Of a stretch of 57,567 nucleotides of DNA, positions 47,016 to 55,545 are shown piece by piece. This stretch comes from Salinarimonadaceae bacterium. GTDB taxonomy: Bacteria; Pseudomonadota; Alphaproteobacteria; Rhizobiales; Beijerinckiaceae. The stretch spans positions 1-57,567 of the forward strand of contig REDO01000068.1 of the NCBI GenBank assembly GCA_007693435.1, given 5' to 3'. A program made the translations under genes and the position numbers. The notes under the pieces are model-generated. The model ran no database searches. It was not told the origin of the DNA and saw only the letters and a list, made by a program, of their open reading frames with translations. The stretch's first letter is position 1, and the number at the start of each line of letters is the position of its first letter.

Positions 47016-47564
47016 TCATGCGTCGGGCGGCTCGCCGTCGTCGGCGAGCGCGGTCGCGAGGCGTTTGGCGCGCGCGCCCTCGGCGGGCTGGTCGGCGTAG
47101 ACATGCTCCCAGAAAAGCCAGTCCACCCCGTGCCAGTGGTTCTTCAGCTCCGCCATGACCCGGCAGCCCATACGCGGCAGAAAACGAAGCGAACTGCGGT
47201 TCGTCGGCCGCACCATACCCCAGGTCTTGGAAAATCCCTGCGCGCGCCCGTAATCGAAGGCGAAGGCGTACATGGCCGGCCCGAGGCGCTTCGCGCGCAT
47301 CCCAGGATCGACGCAGATCCATTCGACGAAGAGCGTGCCGCGATCGTGCATCTGCAAGCCGCAACCCGCGACCCCGTCTTCGTCCTCCGCCACGAACACG
47401 CTGTGCGGCGCGTTCGCGATCAGGCCGCGCAGCGCGTCGGTCGTGAAGGCGGCGAGCGTCTCCTCGCGCGACGCCGGCGGATAGGCCGGGTGGCCGCCGA
47501 TCGCCAGCTCCATGATCTCCCGAACCCGGGGCGCGTCCTCGACGCGGGCGAAGCGGATGGCCAT
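47016..47564 (-). CDS. GNAT-family N-acetyltransferase
   Basis: Transfers an acetyl group from acetyl-CoA to an unknown amine. The 182-residue protein has a GNAT fold: AIRFARVEDAPRVREIMEL at the N-terminus, HSVFVAEDEDGVAGCGLQMH, and WGMVRPTNRSSLRFLPRMGC, in which the aligned acetyl-CoA-binding loop (VDPGMRAKRLGPAMY) is poorly matched to the consensus Q/RxxGxG/A. ATG 47564 is chosen because the extension to 47696 would overlap pgk by over 100 bp. It lies 19 nt after pgk and 93 nt before the aldolase gene, within the glycolytic series. Its substrate, and any effect on those enzymes, is unknown. Confidence 0.88.
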   Translation of the reverse strand: MAIRFARVEDAPRVREIMELAIGGHPAYPPASREETLAAFTTDALRGLIANAPHSVFVAEDEDGVAGCGLQMHDRGTLFVEWICVDPGMRAKRLGPAMYAFAFDYGRAQGFSKTWGMVRPTNRSSLRFLPRMGCRVMAELKNHWHGVDWLFWEHVYADQPAEGARAKRLATALADDGEPPDA

Positions 47565-47583
47565 GGCGGGCTCTGCGTCCTCC

Positions 47584-48783
47584 TCAGTCCTTGCGCCGCA
47601 AAGCCTCGACGCCGGGGAGCGACTTGCCCTCCAGCCATTCGAGAAAGGCGCCGCCGGCGGTGGAGATGTAGGTGAAATCGTCCGCTGCGCCCGCATGGTT
47701 GAGCGCGGCGACGGTGTCGCCCCCGCCCGCCACGGAGACGAGCTGGCCCGCCTTCGTCCGCTTGGCCGCGAAGCGCGCCGCCTCGACGGTGCCCTTGTCG
47801 AAGGGCGAGATTTCGAAGGCGCCGAGCGGGCCGTTCCAGACGACCGTTTTCGCGTCCGTGATCGCCGACTTCACGCGGTTGATCGAGAGCGAACCGATGT
47901 CGAGGATCATGCCGTCGGAGGGGATCGCGTCGATTCCGTATTCATGGTTCTCGGCCCCGGCCTTGAACTCCTTGGCGACGCTCGCGTCGACGGGCAGGAT
48001 GATGGCGCAGCCGGTCTTCTTGGCCTTGTCGAGGATCCGCTGGGCGACGCCCGCGAGATCGCGCTCGGCCAGCGATTTGCCGACGTCGATGTCGATGGCG
48101 TGCAGGAAGGTGTTGGCCATGCCCCCGCCGATGACGAGGCTGTCGACCCTGGAGACAAGGTTCTCCAGGAGGTCGATCTTGGTCGAGACCTTGGCGCCGC
48201 CGACGATGGCGCAGACGGGACGCGCGGGCTTCTCGAGGCCTTTCGTCAGCGCGTCGAGCTCCGCCTGCATCGCGCGGCCCGCATAGGCCGGAAGCACGTG
48301 CGCGAGACCTTCCGTCGAGGCGTGGGCGCGGTGCGCGGCGGAGAAGGCGTCGTTGACGAAGACGTCGCCGTTTTCCGCGAGCGCCTTGACGAAATCCGCT
48401 TCGTTCTTCTCCTCGCCGGCGTGGAACCGGGTGTTCTCCAGCATCACGATCCCGCCATCGGCCAGCGCATCCACGGCGGCCTTCGCGGCCGGGCCCACGC
48501 AATCGGAGGCGAATGCGACCTTGCGGCCGAGGATGGCGGCGGTCGCCTCGGCGACGGGGGCGAGGCTCTCGCTCTCCACGCGTTTGCCCTTGGGGCGGCC
48601 GAAATGCGCGAGGATGACGACGCGCCCGCCCTTGTCGGCGATCTCGCGGATCGTGTCGGCGACCCGCTCGATCCGGGTCGCGTCGGTGACGCGGCCGTTC
48701 TCCGTCGGAACGTTGAGATCGACGCGCAGAAGCACGCGCTTGCCCTTCACGTCCACGTCGTCGAGGGTGCGGAAATCGGTCAT
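47584..48783 (-). CDS. pgk: phosphoglycerate kinase
   Basis: Transfers phosphate between 1,3-bisphosphoglycerate and ADP in glycolysis, or the reverse in gluconeogenesis and the Calvin cycle. The 399-residue protein has [51 protein letters not shown] and the C-terminal GGGDTVAAL. Length and motifs are complete. It lies 77 bp downstream of gap with a hairpin between them, and 19 bp upstream of the GNAT gene. Confidence 0.97.
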   Translation of the reverse strand: MTDFRTLDDVDVKGKRVLLRVDLNVPTENGRVTDATRIERVADTIREIADKGGRVVILAHFGRPKGKRVESESLAPVAEATAAILGRKVAFASDCVGPAAKAAVDALADGGIVMLENTRFHAGEEKNEADFVKALAENGDVFVNDAFSAAHRAHASTEGLAHVLPAYAGRAMQAELDALTKGLEKPARPVCAIVGGAKVSTKIDLLENLVSRVDSLVIGGGMANTFLHAIDIDVGKSLAERDLAGVAQRILDKAKKTGCAIILPVDASVAKEFKAGAENHEYGIDAIPSDGMILDIGSLSINRVKSAITDAKTVVWNGPLGAFEISPFDKGTVEAARFAAKRTKAGQLVSVAGGGDTVAALNHAGAADDFTYISTAGGAFLEWLEGKSLPGVEALRRKD

Positions 48784-48818
48784 GGTCTATCCCGGATCAG
48801 GCCGGCGGCGGAAGCGAA

Positions 48819-48850
48819 GCGGGGGCGGGCGCGTTCGCCGCCGCCCCCGC
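48819..48850 (-). terminator. hairpin between gap and pgk
   Basis: Arms GCGGGGGCGG and CCGCCCCCGC are perfectly complementary around a 12-nt loop in the 77-bp gap. It has no T-run, so it is more likely an mRNA processing or stability element that sets relative gap and pgk levels than a full terminator. Confidence 0.45.
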
Positions 48851-48860
48851 TCCTCGATGG

Positions 48861-49868
48861 TCAGATGAGCTTCGCGAAATGGACCGAGGTGTCGGCCATG
48901 CGGTTCGAGAAACCCCACTCGTTATCATACCACGTCATGACGCGCACGAGCGTGCCGTCGAGCACCTTGGTCTGGTCCATGTGGAAGACCGAGGAATGCG
49001 GATCGTGGTTGAAATCGATGGAGACGTTCGGCTCGAGCGTGTAGCCGAGCACGCCCTTCATCGGGCCGTCGGCCGCCGCCTTGATCGCCGCGTTGATCTC
49101 TTCGATCGTCGTCGCCCGCTTGGCCACGAACTTGAAATCGACGACGGAGACGTTCGGGGTCGGCACGCGGATGGCGACTCCGTCGAGCTTGCCGTTGAGC
49201 TCCGGCAGCACCAGCCCGACGGCCTTGGCGGCGCCGGTCGAGGTCGGGATCATCGAGACCGCCGCCGCGCGGGCGCGGTAGAGGTCCTTGTGGATCTGGT
49301 CGAGCGAGGGCTGGTCGTTGGTGTAGGAATGGATCGTCGTCATGAAGCCGAGTTCGATGCCGATCGCGTCGTTGAGCACCTTGGCGACGGGGGCGAGGCA
49401 GTTCGTCGTGCACGACGCGTTGGAGATGACGAGGTGATCCTTCGTCAGCTTGTCGTGGTTCACGCCGTAGACGACCGTGAGATCGGCGCCCGATGCCGGA
49501 GCCGAGACGATCACGCGCTTGGCGCCCGCCTGCAGATGGGCGGCGGCCTTGTCGCGATCGGTGAAGATGCCCGTGCATTCGAGCGCGATGTCGACGCCCA
49601 GCTCCCCGTGCGGCAGTTCGGCCGGATTGCGGATCGCGGTCACCTTGATCGGGCCGGAGCCGACGTCGATCGTGTCGCCCGAGACCTTCACCTCGCCGGG
49701 GAACCGGCCGTGCACCGAATCGTAGCGCAGCAGGTGCGCGTTGGTCTCGACCGGCCCGAGATCGTTGACGGCGACGACCTGGATGTCCTTGCGGCCGCTT
49801 TCGGCGATCGCGCGCAGGATGTTGCGGCCGATGCGGCCGAACCCGTTGATGGCAACCTTCACAGTCAT
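48861..49868 (-). CDS. gap: glyceraldehyde-3-phosphate dehydrogenase, type I
   Basis: Oxidises glyceraldehyde 3-phosphate to 1,3-bisphosphoglycerate with phosphate and NAD+. The 335-residue protein has GFGRIGR at 9-15, the NAD-type VNDLGP with Asp36, and the catalytic Cys153 in [12 protein letters not shown], with THSYTNDQ and [12 protein letters not shown] near the end. AAGGAG precedes the ATG. It follows tkt by 64 bp and precedes pgk, the common alphaproteobacterial order. Confidence 0.97.
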   Translation of the reverse strand: MTVKVAINGFGRIGRNILRAIAESGRKDIQVVAVNDLGPVETNAHLLRYDSVHGRFPGEVKVSGDTIDVGSGPIKVTAIRNPAELPHGELGVDIALECTGIFTDRDKAAAHLQAGAKRVIVSAPASGADLTVVYGVNHDKLTKDHLVISNASCTTNCLAPVAKVLNDAIGIELGFMTTIHSYTNDQPSLDQIHKDLYRARAAAVSMIPTSTGAAKAVGLVLPELNGKLDGVAIRVPTPNVSVVDFKFVAKRATTIEEINAAIKAAADGPMKGVLGYTLEPNVSIDFNHDPHSSVFHMDQTKVLDGTLVRVMTWYDNEWGFSNRMADTSVHFAKLI

Positions 49869-49932
49869 GGCGTCGAACTCCTTGTTATTGACGTCGTCCG
49901 CGCTTGCGGCGACGCGTGAAAACCCTTCGGAC

Positions 49933-51948
49933 TCAGGCCTTGCCGCGCGCGGCGACGGCGTCTGCGAACGCTTCCGGGGTGATGCCGAAATGCTTGAAGA
50001 GCTCCTTGTAGGGAGCGCTCGCGCCGAAGCTCGACATGCCGACGAAGACGCCGTCCTCGCCGATCACCGCGTCCCAGCCGAAGCGCACGCCCGCCTCGAC
50101 CGCGGCGCGGATCGGGGCCTTGCCTACGATCTTCGCGCGCACGTCCGCCGGCTGGGCGAGGAACAGGTCGAGCGAGGGAACCGAGACGACGCGGGCGGCG
50201 ACGCCGCGCTCCTTCAGGAGCGCCTGCGCGGCGAGCGCGATCTCAACCTCGGAGCCCGAGGCGAAGAGGGTGGCCTGCGCCTCGCCGTCGGCGGGGGAGA
50301 TCTCGTAGGCGCCGGCGGCGCAGAGATTGCCGGAGCCCGCCTCCTTGCGGGACTGGACGAGGTTCTGGCGGGTCAGCGCCAGGATCGTCGGCCCGTCCGT
50401 GCGTTCCAGCGCGAGCTGCCAGCATTCCGCCGTCTCGACCGCGTCGCAGGGGCGGAAGGTGCGCATGTTGGGCATGCCGCGGAAAGCCGAGAGATGCTCG
50501 ACCGGCTGATGCGTCGGGCCGTCCTCGCCGAGCCCGATCGAATCGTGGGTCATGACGTAGACGGCCGGTATTCCTGCGAGCGCGGCGATGCGCATGGCGG
50601 GACGGGCGTAGTCGGTGAAGACGAAGAACGTCGCGCCGGCGGGGCGCAGCCCTCCGTGCAGCGCCATGCCGTTCATGGCGGCGGCCATGCCATGCTCGCG
50701 GACGCCGTAATGGATGTAGCGGCCGGCGAAATCGCCGGGCTTCACCGGGATCGCGGCCTTGGTCTTGGTGTTGTTCGAAGGGGTCAGATCCGCCGAGCCG
50801 AGGGCGAGTTCGGGCATGACCGGCGTAATCGCCTCGAGCGCCATCTCGCTCGCCTTGCGGGTCGCCACGGTAGGCTTGTCGCCGACGAGCTTCGCTTTCA
50901 GGGCCTCGACGGCCCCGGCGAGGCCGGCGGGGACATCACCCTTGAGCCGGCGCTCGAATTCGGCCTTCGCATCGGCGGGCAGCGCCGCGAGGCGCTCGGC
51001 CCACGCCTTGCGTGCGTTGCGTCCCTTCTTGCCGGCGCGCTCCCACGCCTTCTTGATCGGTTCGGGCACCACGAAGGGCTCGTGCGGCCAGCCGAGCGCC
51101 TTGCGGGCGCCCGCGAGCTCCTCGGCGCCGAGCGGCTCGCCATGGGCCTTCGAGGTGCCCGCGCGCGTCGGCGCGCCGTAGCCGATCATGGTCTTGCAGG
51201 CGATCAGCGTCGGACGGTCGGACTTCTTCGCCCGCGCGATGGCGCGCGAGATGGCTGCCGGGTCATGCCCGTCGACGCGCATCGCGCGCCAGCCGCAGGC
51301 CTCGAAGCGCTTGACCTGGTCGGTCGTGTCGGACAGCGCGAGCGGGCCGTCGATCGAGATTCCGTTATCGTCGAACAGGACGATGAGACGGCTGAGCTTG
51401 AGATGACCGGCGAAGGCGACCGCCTCGTGGCTGACGCCCTCCATGAGATCGCCGTCGGAGGCGAGCACATAGGTGTGGTGATCGACGATCTCCTCGCCGT
51501 ACTCGGCGGCGAGCATGCGCTCGGCCAGCGCCATGCCGACCGCCGTCGCGAGGCCCTGCCCGAGCGGACCGGTCGTGGTCTCGACGCCCGGGGTGATGAA
51601 GTTCTCCGGATGGCCCGGCGTGATCGAGCCCGATTGACGGAAATTGCGGATCTCGTCGATCGTCATCGCCTTCACCCCGGTGAGGTGAAGCAGCGAATAG
51701 AGCAGCATCGAGCCGTGGCCGCCCGAAAGCACGAAACGGTCGCGGTCGGGCCAGGTCGGATCGCCGGCGTCGTATTTCAGGTGCTTGGTGAACAGCACGG
51801 TCGCGACGTCGGCGGCGCCCATCGGCAGGCCGGGATGGCCCGACTTGGCCTTCTCGACCGCGTCCATGGAGAGAGCGCGAACCGCGTTCGCCATGTCGGC
51901 GTGGGTGACGACGGTGGCCGCTTGCGTCGGTGGGGCTTGATAGGTCAC
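49933..51948 (-). CDS. tkt: transketolase
   Basis: A TPP-dependent enzyme that moves two-carbon units between sugars in the pentose phosphate and Calvin cycles. The 671-residue protein has the N-terminal [16 protein letters not shown], the TPP motif [13 protein letters not shown], the pyrimidine-domain segment [18 protein letters not shown], and a complete C-terminal domain. The start is a GTG; a close upstream AGGAACGG gives a weak ribosome site. No rbcL or phosphoribulokinase gene is in the window, so a Calvin cycle is not shown. It heads the glycolytic series. Confidence 0.97.
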   Translation of the reverse strand: MTYQAPPTQAATVVTHADMANAVRALSMDAVEKAKSGHPGLPMGAADVATVLFTKHLKYDAGDPTWPDRDRFVLSGGHGSMLLYSLLHLTGVKAMTIDEIRNFRQSGSITPGHPENFITPGVETTTGPLGQGLATAVGMALAERMLAAEYGEEIVDHHTYVLASDGDLMEGVSHEAVAFAGHLKLSRLIVLFDDNGISIDGPLALSDTTDQVKRFEACGWRAMRVDGHDPAAISRAIARAKKSDRPTLIACKTMIGYGAPTRAGTSKAHGEPLGAEELAGARKALGWPHEPFVVPEPIKKAWERAGKKGRNARKAWAERLAALPADAKAEFERRLKGDVPAGLAGAVEALKAKLVGDKPTVATRKASEMALEAITPVMPELALGSADLTPSNNTKTKAAIPVKPGDFAGRYIHYGVREHGMAAAMNGMALHGGLRPAGATFFVFTDYARPAMRIAALAGIPAVYVMTHDSIGLGEDGPTHQPVEHLSAFRGMPNMRTFRPCDAVETAECWQLALERTDGPTILALTRQNLVQSRKEAGSGNLCAAGAYEISPADGEAQATLFASGSEVEIALAAQALLKERGVAARVVSVPSLDLFLAQPADVRAKIVGKAPIRAAVEAGVRFGWDAVIGEDGVFVGMSSFGASAPYKELFKHFGITPEAFADAVAARGKA

Positions 51949-52118
51949 TGGCTCGGTTTCCGTTCCTGGGCCCGGAACGCTCGCGCGCGAGGCGCGCGCC
52001 GCGATCCGGCCGCCGCTAGAGGTCGCGGGCTGATTAGCATGGCGGGGGCGCGAGTCAACGCCGCGAGCCGCGAAGTGGCCTGCGCTTTCAGGCCTTCCCC
52101 CGCGCTAGCGAGCCGTTT

Positions 52119-52337
52119 TCACGCGGCGCGAGGGGACGCCGGATATCCCGCCTGCGCGAGCGCCTCGCAGACGGCCTCGGGCGCCGCCTCGCCCTCGATG
52201 CGCGCCTCGCCGGCGGCGAGATCGACCTGCGCCTTGGCGCCGGGATCGACCCGCAACACGATTTTCTCGACGGCCGCTACGCAGCCACCGCAGCCCATGC
52301 CCTCGACGCTCAGCCTGTATTCGCGTCTCTCACCCAT
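52119..52337 (-). CDS. heavy-metal-associated (HMA) domain protein, CopZ-like
   Basis: A small soluble copper-binding protein. The 72-residue protein is one ferredoxin-like HMA domain with the metal motif GMGCGGC (Cys16 and Cys19). The ATG at 52337 is chosen over a longer frame because GGGAGGCGACG lies immediately upstream. It lies 20 bp after the RidA-family gene and is probably co-transcribed with it. A copper exporter (CopA-type ATPase) is not adjacent. Copper is the usual ligand of this motif, but Zn or Cd cannot be excluded. Confidence 0.9.
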   Translation of the reverse strand: MGERREYRLSVEGMGCGGCVAAVEKIVLRVDPGAKAQVDLAAGEARIEGEAAPEAVCEALAQAGYPASPRAA

Positions 52338-52357
52338 CGTCGCCTCCCGGTCAGCGT

Positions 52358-52750
52358 TCATGCGTCGTCCATCACGGCCTCGCCCTCGATCTCGACGAGG
52401 AGCGCGGAGGTCGCGAGCCCCGACACCTCCAGGTATGTCGTGGCCGGAGCATGTCCCTGCAACGCCTTTTCGCGCGCGACGCGGAATTTTCCCACCCCGC
52501 CGGGCTGCGTGCAGAAGGCCGTGACCTTAAGAAGGTGGGGAATGTCCATCCCGTCCGCCCGCAGCACGGCGAGAAGGTTCGCGAAGGCCTGGTCGAACTG
52601 CGCCTCGAGCCCCTCCGCGACGCGGCCCTCGCTGTCGACGCCGATCTGGCCGGAAATGACAAGGCGCCTGCCCGAGAGCGCGTGGCTCGCCCCGTGCGAG
52701 TATTTCGAGGCGGGCGCCTGCACGGCGTCGGGATTGAAAAAACGCGGCAT
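52358..52750 (-). CDS. RidA/YjgF-family protein lacking the deaminase Arg
   Basis: A trimeric Rid-fold protein. RidA proper hydrolyses reactive enamine/imine intermediates, for example 2-aminoacrylate. The 130-residue protein has the family pattern (SGQIGVDSEGRV, FDQAFANLLAVLRADGMDIPHLLKVTAF), but the segment where RidA has its catalytic Arg (PARTTVEV in RidA-like proteins) reads HAPATTYLEV, so this Arg is replaced. It therefore likely belongs to a Rid subfamily (Rid4-7 type) without imine deaminase activity and with unknown function. AGGAGG at about 52757-52762 fixes the ATG at 52750. Confidence 0.88.
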   Translation of the reverse strand: MPRFFNPDAVQAPASKYSHGASHALSGRRLVISGQIGVDSEGRVAEGLEAQFDQAFANLLAVLRADGMDIPHLLKVTAFCTQPGGVGKFRVAREKALQGHAPATTYLEVSGLATSALLVEIEGEAVMDDA

Positions 52751-52854
52751 GGAGAACCTCCTGACGTAAGGGCAACGGGGGATACCCTGTGGACATGCGC
52801 GCGCGGCTTGCAAGATTGCGCTAGTGATCCGCGCGTCGATTTGCGACCTTGAGC

Positions 52855-54561
52855 ATGCGCGGGGACGATGTGAAGCGCGTTTTTCGGGAGCGATTCGGCG
52901 TAATGGTGACGATGAGGACCTGGGCGCTCGCCGGAACGGCCTCGATTGCGTTCGTCGCGTCGTCGGTCGCGGCGTGGAGCCTGTACGGCGCTACGGCGGC
53001 TGCGGCGGTCGTCGCCGCATCGACCGTCGCGCTCGCCGCCGGCGCCTTCCAGCGCGCGGGGCGGGCCGCGCGCGTCGCCGAGAAGACCTCCTCCGATCTC
53101 GATGCGGTCGCCCGCCGCCTGCTGCGGCTGGAGTCGCGCCTTGCCGAAATCGCGCGACAGCCTTTCGGGGAGACCCGCAGGACGGTGGCGGAGGTCTCGG
53201 GCGAGATCGCGCTGCTCAGCGGGCTTCTGCGCGATCTCGCAGCGACCGTCTCCGGTCATGACCGTGACGTCGCGACGCTGGCCGAGGAAATCGTCGCCCT
53301 GCGCGACAGGGCGCGGGCGGCGCCTCCAGCGACGCACGCCGCCGCGCAGGAAACGCCCGTTTCGAAACCCGCCCCCGCTACGCAGGAGACTTCCTCCTCG
53401 GCTGGCGTGGCCTGGACAAGCCAGCTCGCCGATTTTCCGCCCGAAGACGTCGCCGCGCCGCCCATCTCCACGCCTCCCGTCTCTGCGCCGCCCGTCTCTA
53501 TACCGCCCTCGGAGCCCCCCGAGGCCCTTTCACCGGAGCCCGCCGCGCGCGAGCCGGCGGCGGAGCCCATCGATCCCGCCGAGGAGACGCGCCGGCGCGC
53601 GATCATCCAGGCTTTCCGCGAGGATCGCATCGAGATCCATCTCCAACCCGTCGTCTCGCTGCCTCAGCGCAAGACGAAGTTCTACGAAGCGCTCGCCCGC
53701 CTTCGGCTGCCTGACGACACCCTCGTCGCGCCGGCCGATTTCCTGCCCGTCCTCGAGGCGGCGAAACTCGCCCCCGAACTCGACGGCAAGGTGGCGGCGC
53801 GCGCGGCCGCCGTGGCGCGTCACCTCGTCAATCGCGGCTCGGACGCCTTCGTCACCTGCAACATCAGCCCGGCCTCCGTGCGCACGCCGGGCTTCCTGCG
53901 CGCGCTCGGGCGCATCGTCGAGGCCTATCCCGACGTGCTCGGCCGCCTCGCCTTCGAGATCTCGCAGCGCTGCTGGCGCACCCTCGACGCCGAGACCGCC
54001 GGAGCGCTGGAGCAGCTTCGCAAGAAGGGCGCGTTCTTCATCCTCGACCGGGCGACGGATCTGCGCATCGACGCGCTGACGCTCGCCGATCGCGGCGTCG
54101 CCTATGTCAAGCTGCCGGCGCGGATGCTGCTCGATCCGCAGCCGAGCCACGGCCTCGATTTCGAGCCCGCCGACATTGCGACCATGCTCGCCCGCGCCGG
54201 CATCCGCCTCGTCGCCGAGAAGGTCGAGTTCGAGCATGACGTGCCCGACCTGATCGACATGGACGCCCCGCTCGCCCAGGGCTTCGTCTTCGGCCCGCCG
54301 CGCGGCGTGCGCGCCGACATCGTCGGCGGCGGCGCGAGTCCCGCCCGCAAGACCGGCGAGGGCGGCGGGCGCCCGGCGGCGAAGCCGCGCGCGTCGGGAC
54401 AGGCCGGCGCGCCGCCTGCCCGGCAACAGGGCCGCGCGACCGCGGCGGATGCTTCGCCGGCGAAACGGGAAGCCAGGGAATCGAACGCGAATCCCCCCGG
54501 CCCCACGGAGCCTCCGGAGCCGCGCCTGCCCTACCGCGCGTTCTTGCGCCGGGCCGGTTGA
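52855..54561 (+). CDS. membrane protein with degenerate EAL domain
   Basis: A membrane-anchored protein that resembles an EAL c-di-GMP receptor more than an enzyme. The 568-residue protein has two hydrophobic segments near the N-terminus (TWALAGTASIAFVASSVAAW; AAAAVVAASTVALAAG), a coiled-coil region (about 70-155), a Pro-rich linker (repeated PPVSAPPVS-like pieces), and an EAL domain from about 245. EAL at 278-280 and the Asn of CNISPASV remain, but the DDFGTG loop is replaced by DRATDL and the ExTE motif by EISQR, so catalysis is unlikely. An inactive EAL with an N-terminal membrane part recalls LapD-type receptors. The C-tail is Pro/Ala-rich. The start is uncertain: ATG at 52855, or 52903 with a GGGAG upstream. 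Confidence 0.85.
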   Translation: MRGDDVKRVFRERFGVMVTMRTWALAGTASIAFVASSVAAWSLYGATAAAAVVAASTVALAAGAFQRAGRAARVAEKTSSDLDAVARRLLRLESRLAEIARQPFGETRRTVAEVSGEIALLSGLLRDLAATVSGHDRDVATLAEEIVALRDRARAAPPATHAAAQETPVSKPAPATQETSSSAGVAWTSQLADFPPEDVAAPPISTPPVSAPPVSIPPSEPPEALSPEPAAREPAAEPIDPAEETRRRAIIQAFREDRIEIHLQPVVSLPQRKTKFYEALARLRLPDDTLVAPADFLPVLEAAKLAPELDGKVAARAAAVARHLVNRGSDAFVTCNISPASVRTPGFLRALGRIVEAYPDVLGRLAFEISQRCWRTLDAETAGALEQLRKKGAFFILDRATDLRIDALTLADRGVAYVKLPARMLLDPQPSHGLDFEPADIATMLARAGIRLVAEKVEFEHDVPDLIDMDAPLAQGFVFGPPRGVRADIVGGGASPARKTGEGGGRPAAKPRASGQAGAPPARQQGRATAADASPAKREARESNANPPGPTEPPEPRLPYRAFLRRAG

Positions 54562-54645
54562 CAGGGCGCGCGCGAGGGCCTACCCGCCCCGGCGGGGCCG
54601 TGAGGCGGCCCGAGCCACGCCCCTGATCCGAGCCCGAGAGCGACC

Positions 54646-55536
54646 ATGTCCCAATCGAAGCGTCAGCCCGCGCCCGAGAGCACGCGCATCATCTCCGGCC
54701 TGTCCGAGATCGCGGGCGATTACGACGCGATCTTCTGCGACGTCTGGGGCGTCCTGCACAACGGGATGCGCGCCCACGCGGCCGCGGCCGACGCGCTGAC
54801 CCGCTTCCGCGCGGCGGGCAAGCCCGTCGTGCTCATCACCAACGCCCCGCGTCCAGGCGATTCCGTCATCGGCCAGCTCGACCGGCTGGGCGTGCCGCGC
54901 ACGGCCTTCGACGACATCGTCTCCTCCGGCGACCTCACCCGCGCCGATGTGCGCGAGCGCGCGGGCGCCGGCGTCTTCCATCTCGGCCCCGAGCGCGACA
55001 GGCCGATCTTCGCCGGGCTCGACGCGCGTTTCGTCGACGCCGAGAGCGCCGAATACGTGGTCTGCTCCGGCCTGTGGGACGACGAGGAGGAGAACGTCGA
55101 CGGCTACGCGCCGCTGCTCGCCCTCCTGCTTGAGCGCGGCCTGCCGATGATCTGCGCCAATCCCGACATCGTGGTCGAGCGCGGCTCGACGCTCGTGCCC
55201 TGCGCCGGCGCCATCGCGCAGGCCTACGAGGCGATCGGCGGCGAGGTGGTCTATAACGGCAAGCCGCATGCGCCGGTCTACCGCGAAGCGCTGCGCCGCG
55301 CCGCGGCGTTCACGCCCGAGCCCGCGCGCGAGCGCATCCTCGCCATCGGCGACGCGATCCGCACCGATATCGCCGGCGCCCGCGAATTCGGCGTCGACGC
55401 GCTGTTCGTCGCGCGCGGCATCCACGCCCATGAACTCGGGCTAGACCAACATGGCCTGTCGCTCGCGACCGCGGAGCCGTGGTTCGCCGCCCAGACCCAC
55501 CGCCCCCACACCGCCCTCGACCAGCTCGTCTGGTGA
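54646..55536 (+). CDS. HAD-superfamily subfamily IIA phosphatase, TIGR01459-like
   Basis: A haloacid-dehalogenase-fold hydrolase resembling NagD/pyridoxal phosphatase. The 296-residue protein has the first motif FCDVWGVLHNG (nucleophile Asp32), the second VLITNAPR, and the third/fourth GDAIRTDIAGAREFGVDAL. The Asp-Val-Trp form of motif I and the length match the TIGR01459 group, whose physiological substrate is unknown. It is convergent with the TPP enzyme gene, with nine bases between stop codons. Confidence 0.9.
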   Translation: MSQSKRQPAPESTRIISGLSEIAGDYDAIFCDVWGVLHNGMRAHAAAADALTRFRAAGKPVVLITNAPRPGDSVIGQLDRLGVPRTAFDDIVSSGDLTRADVRERAGAGVFHLGPERDRPIFAGLDARFVDAESAEYVVCSGLWDDEEENVDGYAPLLALLLERGLPMICANPDIVVERGSTLVPCAGAIAQAYEAIGGEVVYNGKPHAPVYREALRRAAAFTPEPARERILAIGDAIRTDIAGAREFGVDALFVARGIHAHELGLDQHGLSLATAEPWFAAQTHRPHTALDQLVW

Positions 55537-55545
55537 GGGCCGCGC

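Noticed and set aside
49741-52524. Plus-strand open frame of 927 codons antisense to tkt
   Set aside because: Shadow of the transketolase gene: no domain and no start signal.
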